Source: Deinococcus sp. QL22 (GTDB lineage Bacteria; Deinococcota; Deinococci; Deinococcales; Deinococcaceae). Taken from it: 64,000 nt of DNA. Below the pieces are notes generated by a model, which had not been told where the DNA came from, made no database searches, and saw nothing but the letters and a program-made list of their open reading frames with translations. Position 1 is the stretch's first letter, and the number at the start of each line of letters is the position of its first letter. Both the position numbers and the translations under genes were made by a program. Below, in pieces: positions 27,820 through 36,015 of the stretch. Where the stretch lies: the NCBI RefSeq assembly GCF_023370075.1, contig NZ_CP097151.1, positions 372,001 through 436,000 of the forward strand, given 5' to 3'.

Positions 27820-27965
27820 CTGAGAGCACGGCGCCACACATTCTACATCCAGCCAGGAGCCTGCCTCGTCATCGTCCACGTCGCCGCCTTCAGCCAGGAG
27901 GGTTGACCACGCGGCCCAGGCTTCGGCGGCACAAGCGGTGAGGCGTCCCGAAGGAATACCCCTGG
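27820..27965 (-). pseudogene. Second relic of the small accessory gene family
   Basis: The minus strand reads AEAWAAWSTLLAEGGDVDDD followed by AGSWLDVECVAPCSQGE, similar to the second half of the relic at 22927-23202. The N-terminal half is missing and the flanking frame has no start signal. Two decayed copies five kilobases apart suggest repeated acquisition or duplication. Confidence 0.5.
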
Positions 27966-28026
27966 GCAGGACAGACTGGGAACAGCGCTTTCGCCAAGAC
28001 ACGTCCTCAAGGCTTGCCGAGCTGTG

Positions 28027-28187
28027 ATACGGACTCCGCTTCATTCCGCCACAACCTTAAACCCCAGCGCTTGCGGCTCCATATCGCGTAGCCCGTCCTC
28101 TTTCTTACTCGCTCACTTCGTGCTGTGCCAGTCCGCTCGGATTGAATCCTAAAAAGAGCAGGATTCAATCGGAATCCGTATGACTCG
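28027..28187. repeat. Compound dispersed repeat with nested inverted repeats
   Basis: The outer arms GTGATACGGACTCCG (near 28025) and CGGAATCCGTATGAC (near 28172) are inverted with two mismatches. Inside, GATTGAATCCT and AGGATTCAATC form a perfect 11-bp stem around AAAAAGAGC (28141-28171). There is no gene. From memory, sequences of this type recur in Deinococcus genomes; copy number cannot be tested here. Confidence 0.6.
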
Positions 28188-28373
28188 ATTTTGCACACAC
28201 CAAGTCGAGTTCTAATGATGAGGAAGCACCCCATAGCCCTGTGAAGAACACACCCCGCCGAATTCAAGCGGGCCGCTGCTGGGCTCCCAACTGGCCGAAA
28301 ATAGTGCGGGCACCGCCTACGACCTTAGAATTGGCCACTTCGCCTTGAGATAGAGCGTTAGGGTCGATCGACA

Positions 28374-28814
28374 CTACGGGGAACAGGCGTTCGCTGGTGA
28401 ACTCAGGGCAGGCCAAGTGAGCAACCGGGTGCTGATCCAGAACGTCACCAAACTCTCGACCTCCTGGAGAAAGGTGGAGAAATCCACCGATTTCACCAGA
28501 TACGAACTGGCAGACATCGAGTAGGCCTCTTGAATATCTGCCGCCGCCACCGAGGTCGTCAGCATCACCACCGGAATAAGCGTCAGTCGGGCGTCGGCCT
28601 TCAGGAGTTTCAAGACGTCAAAGCCGTTCATTTGCGGCGTGTTGATCTCGAGCAGCAGGACATCGGGGCAGACCGAATCGGGAAGCTGCAGGGCGTCTAA
28701 CACGGCTTGACCGGTCTGATACAGGGTGACAGTCACCTGGTCACTGAATTTGGCAAACACCGCTTGAGTCAGAAAGAGATCTGAGAGATTGTCGTCAAGT
28801 ACAAAGATTTGCAA
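28374..28814 (-). CDS. Single-domain response regulator with Glu at the phosphorylation site
   Basis: 146 residues starting with TTG at 28814; no in-frame ATG lies upstream. It is a receiver domain: acidic pair Asp7/Asp8, switch residues MLTTS near 85-89 and Lys108 in SYLVKSV. The expected phosphoacceptor Asp is Glu56 (DVLLLEINTPQMNGF), read directly from a GAG codon. Glu at this site often mimics the phosphorylated state, so the protein may be constitutively active or phosphorylation independent. It resembles the phytochrome-partner regulator at 32010 (same MNGF and AAAD patterns) and is transcribed away from the bphO-bphP-regulator operon. A paralogue with altered signalling is the best reading. 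Confidence 0.82.
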   Translation of the reverse strand: MQIFVLDDNLSDLFLTQAVFAKFSDQVTVTLYQTGQAVLDALQLPDSVCPDVLLLEINTPQMNGFDVLKLLKADARLTLIPVVMLTTSVAAADIQEAYSMSASSYLVKSVDFSTFLQEVESLVTFWISTRLLTWPALSSPANACSP

Positions 28815-29218
28815 TGGACGAGTTATTGGGGTCTTATGACGACTACTGTGCTCCTTTTCGGAGGCTCATACAGGTCTGACGCTTCTTTAGTAGCCTGTTA
28901 AGGCTTAATGAATTACAAGTCCATTTTTGGCCCACCTCCCCTGGAGGGCAAGCTGAGCTACTGCACACTGGCGACCGCCTGGAGGTTAAGCAGAAAGCCG
29001 TTTAGCTTGTTTCGACCTGAGGCAGGAAGGATGCGGGGATGGCAGATGTTTTCTATGCTGCGCCCGGTTTATACCCAGAGCAAAGCCGAGCGGCAAGCGG
29101 CGAAGTATCTACCCGAGCTTCATGACCAGAGTCTCCAGCAGCTCACGCCGGTTCTAAGCTCAATAGTTCTGTTTGCCTGCCCGCCAGCACAGGGGCATGC
29201 TACGTTCACGGCCGAGTC
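28815..29218. promoter_or_regulatory. Divergent spacer between the receiver gene and the phytochrome operon
   Basis: About 400 bases without a gene, which must carry promoters for both directions. I could not assign hexamers with confidence. Confidence 0.4.
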
Positions 29219-29770
29219 ATGATCATGCTCCAGCTCAGACAGGCGACACTTCAGCACCATCAAGAGGTTGAAGCCTTCATGCCGGTGATGCAGCCTCATC
29301 TGCGCCTCGAGACTTATCAGCACCTGCTGGGCCAGCTCTATACGGTGGTTGCTCCCCTGGAAGGCCAACTGCTGGCACTCCCCCTGCCAGAGCAGTTTGA
29401 AGTGGGGGCCCGCCAAAAAGCCGGCCTTCTGCGCCGCGATCTCAGCGTGCTCGGTGTGACCTCACTTCCTCTGGGCCTCTCTTTGCCCCCTCTCAGTCTG
29501 CCTCAGGCCCTGGGAGCCCTGTACGTGCTGGAAGGGGCCACACTCGGCGGCCAGATGATTGAGCGGCATCTGCACGCCTGTTTAGGTCTCACGGCAGCCC
29601 GTGGCAGTGCCTATTTCACTGCATATGGGCCAGCCACCGGGCAGATGTGGCGGCGATTTGGGGCGGCCATGGCCTGTAGCGTGTTGCCCGAGGATGAGCC
29701 TGCTGTGATTGCGGGCGCGCAGACCACCTTCGCCGCTTTTCGGAGCGCCCTGGCACCGTGTCCAGTGTGA
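29219..29770 (+). CDS. bphO: Bacterial heme oxygenase (BphO) supplying biliverdin
   Basis: 183 residues. The proximal heme ligand is expected in TLQHHQEVEAFM (His13 or His14), and the distal helix has the family pattern ALYVLEGATLGGQMIERHL near residues 98-116. Bacterial heme oxygenases open heme to biliverdin IX-alpha, releasing iron and CO, using an external reductant. The gene overlaps the phytochrome gene by 13 bases, so chromophore and photoreceptor are made together. This is the arrangement known in Deinococcus radiodurans and other phytochrome bacteria. The start could be the ATG at 29219 or the ATG two codons later. Confidence 0.93.
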   Translation: MIMLQLRQATLQHHQEVEAFMPVMQPHLRLETYQHLLGQLYTVVAPLEGQLLALPLPEQFEVGARQKAGLLRRDLSVLGVTSLPLGLSLPPLSLPQALGALYVLEGATLGGQMIERHLHACLGLTAARGSAYFTAYGPATGQMWRRFGAAMACSVLPEDEPAVIAGAQTTFAAFRSALAPCPV

Positions 29771-32013
29771 CCACCGATGCTGGCCTCCTGCTTCCCACCT
29801 CCTTAGGGGGGCCAGTGATCACCTCAGACAACTGCGCGCGCGAACCCATTCAGATTCCAGGGAGCATCCAGCCCCACGGCGCGCTGTTGACGGTGGACGC
29901 CCGGACGCTTGAGATTTTGCAGGTCAGCGCCAACAGTGAAGCGTTTTTAGGCGCTCCTCCTGCGGCGCTCCGAGGAACTCTGGTGGGAGCGCTGTTGCCG
30001 GACAGCGTTCTTGCACCCCTGTTCACTGCCCTCCCCGAAGGCTCGCCTGATCACTTGCAGTACCGTACCCTGTTGCCCCTGCTCGGGACTCACACCGCCC
30101 TGACCGCCCACCGGGTTGCGGACTTGTTGGTGTTGGAATTCGAGGCCAGTCAGGGCCATGACCCCACCGGATCACAGGAGCTGCGAAACGCGGTCTTCGC
30201 GCTGGAGAGTGCGCCCTCGCTGGCCCGCCTGACCCAGGTCGCGGCAGAGTCAGTGCGCCAACTGACGGGCTTTGACCGAGTGATGGTGTACCGCTTTGCG
30301 GAGGACGCCAGTGGTGAGGTGGTGGCTGAGGCCCGCCGAGTCACCCTGCCCGCCTTCTTGGGGCACCGTTTTCCAGAATCGGATATTCCCTCGCAGGCCC
30401 GGGCACTCTACGTGCGCCATCTGCTGCGTCTGACCGCAGATACCGAAGCGGAGTCCAGTCCACTGGAACCCCGTCTCAATCCCCAAACGGGCCAGCCGAC
30501 ACCCCTGGGCGGCGCGGTGCTGCGCGTCACCTCTCCCATGCATCTCCAGTACCTGCGCAACATGGGTGTGACCTCCAGCCTGTCGGTCTCGATTGTGGTA
30601 GACGGACAGCTCTGGGGACTGATGGCCTGCCATCACGAAACCGCGCTGGTGGTGCCGCCGGACACACGTACCGCGCTGGAATATTTGGGCCGTCTGCTCA
30701 ACCTTCAGGTGCAGCTGAAGGCCCGCGCCGATACTGACGCGTTTCGGGCCAGGGTGCAGCAGCAGCACGCCCATATCCTGGAGGCCACCGCGCACTCGGT
30801 AGCGCCGCTGGAGACCTTCGCCGATGAGCGCCTGGATCTGGAAGGCCTCATGCGGGCCACCGGGGTGATCATGTTTTTCGAGGGGCGCTGGCAAGCCCGG
30901 GGACGCACCCCTACGCCCGGTCAGGTGGAGGCCTTGCTCGCCTGGCTGCGCACTCAGGAGGGCACGATCTTTCAAACGGACTCGCTGCTGACCCACTGGC
31001 CGCCCGCCGCAGACTGCACAGCCGTAGCCAGCGGCCTGCTGGCCATCAGTGTGGGGCGTGGCTGGGCAGAGGGCATCATCTGGCTTCGCCCGGCCATCTC
31101 AGTCCCAATAGTGTGGGGCGGCGCTACACCGGAACAGGCCAAAGATGGCTTGGGGCCGCGCCGCTCGTTTGAGACGTATATACAGACAGTGCAGGGGCGG
31201 GCCGAAGCTTGGCACGCTGGAGAGCGGCAAGAAGCGCACGACCTGCAGGTGGCGTTGACCACCGCCCTGGGTGCCCGCCTAAGTGTGGTGCGTGGGCTGA
31301 ATGCGGCACTAGAACGCTCCAACGCAGAGTGGCGGCAATACGCATTTGTCATTGCGCACGACATGCAAGAACCGGTGCGCCTGATCTCGCAATTCGTGGA
31401 ATTGTTCCACCTGCGGTACCACGGTCAAGTCGACGCCCACGCCGAACAAATCTTTCACTTCCTGATAACCGAAACGGCACGCCTGCGGAGTCTGACCCAC
31501 GATTTGCACCGCTACACGGCACTGCTCTCGGCACCGCCTCTCATCCGCAAAGATGTGGAGCTTGGACAGGTCGTCCAGAGCGTGCTGGGCACTTTGGCTC
31601 CCCAGATTCTAATGAGCGGCGCACAGATGAGCGTGGCCGAGCCCCTCCCCGTGTTGTTCGCCGATCCCGTCACGCTCCGTGACCTGTTGCAGCAACTGGT
31701 ACACAACGCCCTTGTCTTTGGAGGGCCAAACCCTCAAGTGCGGATTGAAGCAGTGCGCGTGCTCCAGGCTTGGGAGATCACGGTACGCGATCAGGGAGTG
31801 GGCATTGCCCCGGAATATCAGGAGAAGATCTTTGGGCTGTTCCAACGTTTAGGCCGCCGAGAAGACTCGCCGGGCAACGGCATTGGGTTGGCCTTGGGCC
31901 GTAAGATCGCCGAGCACCACGGCGGAACGCTGCGGCTGACGTCTACGCTTGGCCTAGGCAGCATCCTGACCTTCCATCTCCCCGATGTCCCTGTCTTGCA
32001 GGAGCGGTCATGA
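29758..32013 (+). CDS. bphP: Bacteriophytochrome, light-regulated histidine kinase
   Basis: 751 residues from a GTG that overlaps the bphO end. Domains are PAS (about 20-130), GAF (135-320), PHY (325-500) and histidine kinase (515-745). The biliverdin thioether site is Cys26 in TSDNCAREPIQIPGSIQPHG. The GAF domain keeps FPESDIPSQARALY, and the PHY tongue keeps GPRRSFETYIQ. The kinase has the phosphorylation His in AHDMQEPVR near residue 534, an N box QQLVHNALVFGG, DQGVGIAPEYQEKIFGLF and GNGIGLALGRKIAEHHGG. All features of a working red/far-red sensor are present. It probably phosphorylates the regulator encoded by the next gene, which overlaps by four bases. Confidence 0.96.
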   Translation: MSSVTTDAGLLLPTSLGGPVITSDNCAREPIQIPGSIQPHGALLTVDARTLEILQVSANSEAFLGAPPAALRGTLVGALLPDSVLAPLFTALPEGSPDHLQYRTLLPLLGTHTALTAHRVADLLVLEFEASQGHDPTGSQELRNAVFALESAPSLARLTQVAAESVRQLTGFDRVMVYRFAEDASGEVVAEARRVTLPAFLGHRFPESDIPSQARALYVRHLLRLTADTEAESSPLEPRLNPQTGQPTPLGGAVLRVTSPMHLQYLRNMGVTSSLSVSIVVDGQLWGLMACHHETALVVPPDTRTALEYLGRLLNLQVQLKARADTDAFRARVQQQHAHILEATAHSVAPLETFADERLDLEGLMRATGVIMFFEGRWQARGRTPTPGQVEALLAWLRTQEGTIFQTDSLLTHWPPAADCTAVASGLLAISVGRGWAEGIIWLRPAISVPIVWGGATPEQAKDGLGPRRSFETYIQTVQGRAEAWHAGERQEAHDLQVALTTALGARLSVVRGLNAALERSNAEWRQYAFVIAHDMQEPVRLISQFVELFHLRYHGQVDAHAEQIFHFLITETARLRSLTHDLHRYTALLSAPPLIRKDVELGQVVQSVLGTLAPQILMSGAQMSVAEPLPVLFADPVTLRDLLQQLVHNALVFGGPNPQVRIEAVRVLQAWEITVRDQGVGIAPEYQEKIFGLFQRLGRREDSPGNGIGLALGRKIAEHHGGTLRLTSTLGLGSILTFHLPDVPVLQERS

Positions 32014-32444
32014 AGGCGGATCCTGTGCGGCTGATGCTGGTAGAGGACAATCCGGCTGACGTGTTTTTGATTCAGACTGCACTGGAACTCTCAGACGTGG
32101 CGATTCAGTTGTCAGTGGCGTGGAACGGCCAGGACGCCTTAGAGCAGCTTTGGAAGTTGCCTGAGGAACAGCAACCGAACCTGATCTTGTTGGATCTGAA
32201 TATGCCGCGGATGAACGGCTTTGAACTGTTGGCAGCGGTGCGGGCCGATCCGGCGCTCGCGCACCTGGCGGTGGTGATGCTGACCACCTCGAATGCCGCC
32301 GCCGATGTTGAACGGGCCTACGCTTTACAGGTCAACTCCTACATCAGCAAACCAGCCAATTTAGAGGAATTTTTGCAGTTGATTGAGTTGCTCAAAGTCT
32401 ACTGGTTCAAAGCGGTCAGCCTTCCCGTGACTTACGTTCCCTGA
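32010..32444 (+). CDS. Phytochrome-associated response regulator (Rcp1-like)
   Basis: 144 residues, starting in an ATGA overlap with bphP. Single receiver domain with Asp62 as phosphoacceptor (LILLDLNMPRMNGFELL), acidic pair in VEDNPAD, and SYISKPAN carrying the conserved Lys. No output domain is attached, so it signals by protein contact, as in other Rcp1/CheY-like phytochrome partners. Operon position makes it the direct target of the phytochrome kinase. It is the intact counterpart of the Glu-substituted regulator at 28374. Confidence 0.93.
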   Translation: MKADPVRLMLVEDNPADVFLIQTALELSDVAIQLSVAWNGQDALEQLWKLPEEQQPNLILLDLNMPRMNGFELLAAVRADPALAHLAVVMLTTSNAAADVERAYALQVNSYISKPANLEEFLQLIELLKVYWFKAVSLPVTYVP

Positions 32445-32493
32445 CAGTGGCGGAGCGCAGACCGCCTGCCGTTGTTTGCCTGTTCAGGTGGAG

Positions 32494-32621
32494 GGTTCTG
32501 GCAAGCTAATCAGCGAAGGGACAAGTCGGGCGTCTCAGATGATGCTCAGCGGAAATCGGTGGCGGTCGGGCTCGGTGTCAGACACAGACGATCAGCCCAC
32601 CGCGATTGGCAGACCAGAACC
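32494..32621 (-). mobile_element. 128-bp deletion derivative (MITE) of the IS6-family element
   Basis: Both ends match the ends of the copy at 60250-61043. The left end here, GGTTCTGGCAAGCTAATCAG, matches the inner reading of that element's right end (GGTTCTGGCAAGTTCATCAG), and the right end inward GGTTCTGGTCTGCC matches its left end. Only about 90 bases of the 5' interior remain, including codons for RHRFPLSII in minus orientation. It could have been moved by a transposase supplied in trans. Confidence 0.78.
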
Positions 32622-32730
32622 TTGGGAGGACAGTTGACCATGGATGCTGCGTCCGTCAAATTGCGCCTCCTATGTCTAGCGATTTATTCCCCCATCGCGA
32701 CCTACACAACCGGTTCATTCACCTGACGGC

Positions 32731-34116
32731 TCAGGACAGTGAATCGAGGCCCACTCGCTGCCGGTAGGCCGCAATGGGCCAGGCCCGCCCACCGCCCTGG
32801 CGCACCCACTCGATGTCGCCTCCCGCTGTACGCCGAACCTGAAACGGCTCACCGACCGCACCAAAACCAGCCTCCGGTTTGGGTCTCAGGGTGTTGCCGT
32901 CTACCACAGTCAATTCCGTGACACTCAGCGCTGGGTCGCCCTGTGGGATCAGGGACACCAGGCGGCCTCCCAGATTGACCAGGTCGAACACGCCCCAGTC
33001 GGTGGCAAAGCGGCCGGTATAGGTGTCCAGATTGAGGCCCGGCGCGTCGGTGGTCTTCTTCTCGGGTACCTTCATCGCCAGATCGATCAGCTTGATGAGA
33101 TTCGTCGCCCATTCGGTTGCGGGGCCGCCCAGGCAGTTGGTGAGGACGGACACCGCCAGCCCCAATTCCGGATCGAGCCACGACTGCGTGATGTGCCCAG
33201 GAAAGCCGCCCGAATGACCGACGACCGTGCGGTTCCCAATCTTCTCCACGATGAAGCCCAGCCCGTACCAACGCCTGACCGGTCGACTGATCTCGGATTC
33301 CTGGCGTTGCATCAGGCGCTTGGACGCGTCCGTGAGCAGTTCGGCACGTCCCAAAGCGTGCGCGCCCAGGTAAGCCGTGACATCTTCAGCCGTGCCGTAA
33401 AACCCTGTGGCAGCCGCCATCGCCCGCGTGTTCGAAGACGGCAGAACCCGCCGGGTATCGTTGCCTGCCAGCCGCCCGCTGTGCCCGGCCGCCAACTCGG
33501 ACTCGCGAGCTTGCGGCAGTTCCGGCCCCAGGTTGCTCAGCGCGAGCGGCCCGGTCATGTGGGCCGCGACATAGTCCTCATAGGTTTGGCCGCTGGCTGC
33601 CTCAATGATCAGCCCCAGCAGTGAGTAGCCCATGTTCGAGTACTTGAAGAACTGATCCGGTGGGAACACGGCCTCGGCCCGGCACAGTGCGATCAGAGCG
33701 TCGCGGCCCGGGAAATCGTGGAGCTGCTGCCAGTAGTCGCTGTCGGCCCCATCGCGGTTGATGCCGGACTGGTGCCCCAGCAGGGCCCGCACCGTCAGCC
33801 CCGCTGCGGGCGATCCGGCCAGTTCGGGCAGCCAGCGGCCCGCCAGATCGTCCAGACGCAGCCTTCCGGTCTCGGCCAGTTGGAACAGAGCGGTGGCGGT
33901 GAAGGTCTTGGAGTGTGAGGCGATCCGGAAGAGGTGGCGTGGGGTGAGCGGCTGCCCGGTGGCCTCACTCGCCACGCCCAGAGCAAACGAAGCCGCCAAC
34001 TCACCGTTCACCCGAACCGCCACCTGTACGCCCGGCACCCGCGCCAGATCCCGCTGGTATTCCAGCCAGGACTGCAGGTAGGGGGCCAGGCGGCGTACGG
34101 TGTCGGCAAGGGGCAT
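32731..34116 (-). CDS. Serine hydrolase of the beta-lactamase / penicillin-binding protein C class
   Basis: 461 residues from the ATG at 34116. Active-site motifs are SHSK (Ser67 nucleophile, Lys70), the YxN element in KYSNMGYSLLG, and HSGG (GHSGGFPGHI) in place of the KTG triad, as in class C beta-lactamase-like esterases and D-aminopeptidases. A C-terminal 120-residue beta domain (YTGRFATDWGVFDLVNLGG, DGNTLRPKPEAGFG) resembles the domain following many such hydrolases. No signal peptide is seen, so it is probably cytoplasmic. The natural substrate may be an ester or D-amino peptide; antibiotic resistance should not be inferred. It is a single gene. Confidence 0.88.
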   Translation of the reverse strand: MPLADTVRRLAPYLQSWLEYQRDLARVPGVQVAVRVNGELAASFALGVASEATGQPLTPRHLFRIASHSKTFTATALFQLAETGRLRLDDLAGRWLPELAGSPAAGLTVRALLGHQSGINRDGADSDYWQQLHDFPGRDALIALCRAEAVFPPDQFFKYSNMGYSLLGLIIEAASGQTYEDYVAAHMTGPLALSNLGPELPQARESELAAGHSGRLAGNDTRRVLPSSNTRAMAAATGFYGTAEDVTAYLGAHALGRAELLTDASKRLMQRQESEISRPVRRWYGLGFIVEKIGNRTVVGHSGGFPGHITQSWLDPELGLAVSVLTNCLGGPATEWATNLIKLIDLAMKVPEKKTTDAPGLNLDTYTGRFATDWGVFDLVNLGGRLVSLIPQGDPALSVTELTVVDGNTLRPKPEAGFGAVGEPFQVRRTAGGDIEWVRQGGGRAWPIAAYRQRVGLDSLS

Positions 34117-34452
34117 GAAGACAGGGTAGCGCCTGGAATACCAGCCGGTGATGCAGGCCGGTGTCCGGGAGTGATGCGTGGTTTGGCAGACTTCAACAGG
34201 AGGATGAGGCCTTACTTTCAGCAGGGAGTCTGTTGCCGCTTGGCCCTCAGACGGATGCCCGTGAAAAGCGCCAGAATCAGCGCGGCGATCAGGAGCAAAA
34301 GCCTCACTGTCAGGCTGTCTTGGGCGCTGTCCTCCCCCTGGCATGTGCCACGACTGCGCATAGGGTTTCTGTTCCTCGGCAAATCCCGGTAATGCTCCAG
34401 CAATGACTTCCAGACCCTGTTGAAGCGAGGGACGAGCACACTGGAGAGCATC
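34117..34452. other. Spacer upstream of the serine hydrolase, no gene
   Basis: A minus-strand frame with a hydrophobic run (LLLLIAALILALFTGIRL) near 34240-34310 could be the tail of a lost membrane protein, but it has no start. Nothing else is recognisable. Confidence 0.35.
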
Positions 34453-34637
34453 ATGGGGAAACAACGGAAAACCTGGACGACCGACGTCAAAGAAGCCATG
34501 GTCTTGAGCGTTTTGCGCGGAGAACTGGGCGTGGCAGAAGCCGCCCGACAGCATGATGTCAATGAAAGCCTGATCCACAGTTGGAAAGCCCAGTTCCTGG
34601 AGGCGGGCCGTGCTCGCCTCGACGGAGATCGTCCAGA
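34453..34637 (+). pseudogene. IS3-type OrfA fragment
   Basis: From the ATG at 34453 about 62 codons read GKQRKTWTTDVKEAMVLSVL, then GELGVAEAARQHDVNESLIH and WKAQFLEAGRARL, the helix-turn-helix N-terminus of an IS3 OrfA. Homology ends abruptly at the 3' end of the cheB relic on the other strand, so the element was truncated there. No OrfB follows. Confidence 0.7.
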
Positions 34638-35260
34638 TCAGGGCGTGAGTCTGTTGGAGTCATCGGCGAAGGCTCGCAACGCCGCTTGGAGAATTTCTTG
34701 GAGCATTACCAGTAGGGCGGCCAGGCCAGCGCCCGTTACGGTGTGTTCCACTTTCACCTGGGTGGCGGCACTCAGGGGCATCGAACCGTATTCCGCATCC
34801 TCTTGGGCCTGCACGATGGCCGTGCCCCCAAACCGCCCAATCGTCCAGAAGCCCGGTGTGCCGTCATCCAGCAGCCCCGACAGCACCACACCGATCACGT
34901 TTGGCTCCTCGCTGTAAGCCGCCGACCGAAACAGCGTATCGATGGCAGGGCGCATCCGGTTTTCTTTGGGGCCCTGGGTCACGCTGAACTGCCCGTTCTC
35001 GACCAGCAGATGAGGGTCAGGAGAGGCGCAGTAGATGTGGCCCGGCAAGATCGCTTCACCGTCTACCGGATGCGAGGCGGGCCGCCCGGTTCAGAATCTC
35101 GGCGAGGTGGCTGGGCATGGAGGCTGGGATGTGCGTGACAATGCAGATGGCGGCGGGAAAATCAGCAGGCAAACCTGCGGCCAAGAGAAGCAGGGGGGGC
35201 CAGGCCACCGGCAGAAGGAGCCGATAATCACCAGGGGGTGCAGGGGCGTAGGGTATTGTC
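34638..35260 (-). pseudogene. CheB-type chemotaxis methylesterase, broken
   Basis: The C-terminal frame (34638-35048) holds LPGHIYCASPDPHLLVENGQ, RPAIDTLFRSAAY and GVVLSGLLDDGTPGFWTIG, the CheB catalytic domain with its active-site Asp. The N-terminal part is in another frame, AAGLPADFPAAICIVTHIPA with the active-site His and SHLAEILNRAARL, joined through a frameshift near 35070. A second frameshift near 35200 disrupts the GASAGG serine motif (VIIGS then LLLLAAGLP). There is no receiver domain. CheB demethylates chemoreceptors; this copy is non-functional. No other chemotaxis gene is nearby. Confidence 0.85.
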
Positions 35261-35647
35261 TCGTGGCTCCAGGTGCTGAGCGGGTGCGCCGCTCTGGAGT
35301 ACAGGACGGCGCAGCGTTCATCTGGGCCCACTTTGAATGGCGCAGGCCAAACGCCCCTCCATCCCGGCGCTCCTGATCGTGCCCCCTTTCAGTGGAAAAG
35401 ACTGCAGGCGAGAGGAAGCAGAAGAACCCGTCCGTCTTGGGGGCTACTGGATGTCGCGGCGGCTTCCAGAATTCACTTGAGGAAAAAGCCTTTCCTTTCG
35501 CGTGACCCTGGGAAGGCTCCACCGGGCTGGCGCATCTACCGCTCGTTTTACCTTTTAGCGCAGGCCTGTGCTTATCCTCACTTCGGCCTGTCCACCCCTG
35601 GTCTGCCTTCTTAAGATTGACCCTGCAGAGGAATTTGTTAATTCCCT
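35261..35647. other. Intergenic stretch, no gene seen
   Basis: Short frames only. The start signal of the following small gene (GAGGAATT) lies at the right end. Confidence 0.4.
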
Positions 35648-35872
35648 ATGTACATTCCTAAAGCCGTTCAGGACTATGCCGAGCGGGGGTTGAAGCGGCG
35701 CAAAGAACACGGTTCCGGCGGCACCAAAGTCGGCGAAACGGTCGCCAAACTGCTGGCCGCAGGCGGCACCGTTACGGCCCGCAAAGCACGGCACATGGCC
35801 CGCTACTTTCCACGTCATGCCCACGGCAACTTAAATCAGACCAGCAGGCCCTCACGCGGCTGCATTGCTTGA
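35648..35872 (+). pseudogene. Small accessory protein, truncated by TGA where Trp is expected
   Basis: 74 codons: MYIPKAVQDYAERGLKRRKE, then GSGGTKVGETVAKLLAAGG and MARYFPRHAHGNL. The AERGLxxRKExGxGGTxVG...YFxRH pattern belongs to a small family often found in phages and plasmids. From memory, relatives continue ...YIAWLLWGGDAG. Here the frame gives CIA, TGA (35870), LL, TGA (35879), G-D, so two TGG codons appear changed to TGA. If so, the last 10-15 residues are lost. The start has a fair ribosome binding site. Function unknown; it could still be expressed as the 74-residue form. Confidence 0.6.
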
Positions 35873-36015
35873 CTCCTGTGAGGAGACCGTATCGGTGGCA
35901 GGTCATGGCCCAACTCGTCACCACAGTTCAAGGGAGGGCAGCGCTTCGTCAAGCCGCTCACGGCTGAGCGAGGCTTGGTGCTGTGCGCCCCACTGAGCGA
36001 ACCCAGCGTTTCACC

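Noticed and set aside
32731..34116. Antibiotic-resistance beta-lactamase
   Set aside because: The HSGG motif, lack of signal peptide and C-terminal domain fit esterase or peptidase relatives better; resistance cannot be claimed from the motifs.
35870..35881. TGA read as tryptophan
   Set aside because: Many intact genes here end with TGA (for example 1566, 3216, 32011), so TGA must be a stop codon in this organism.
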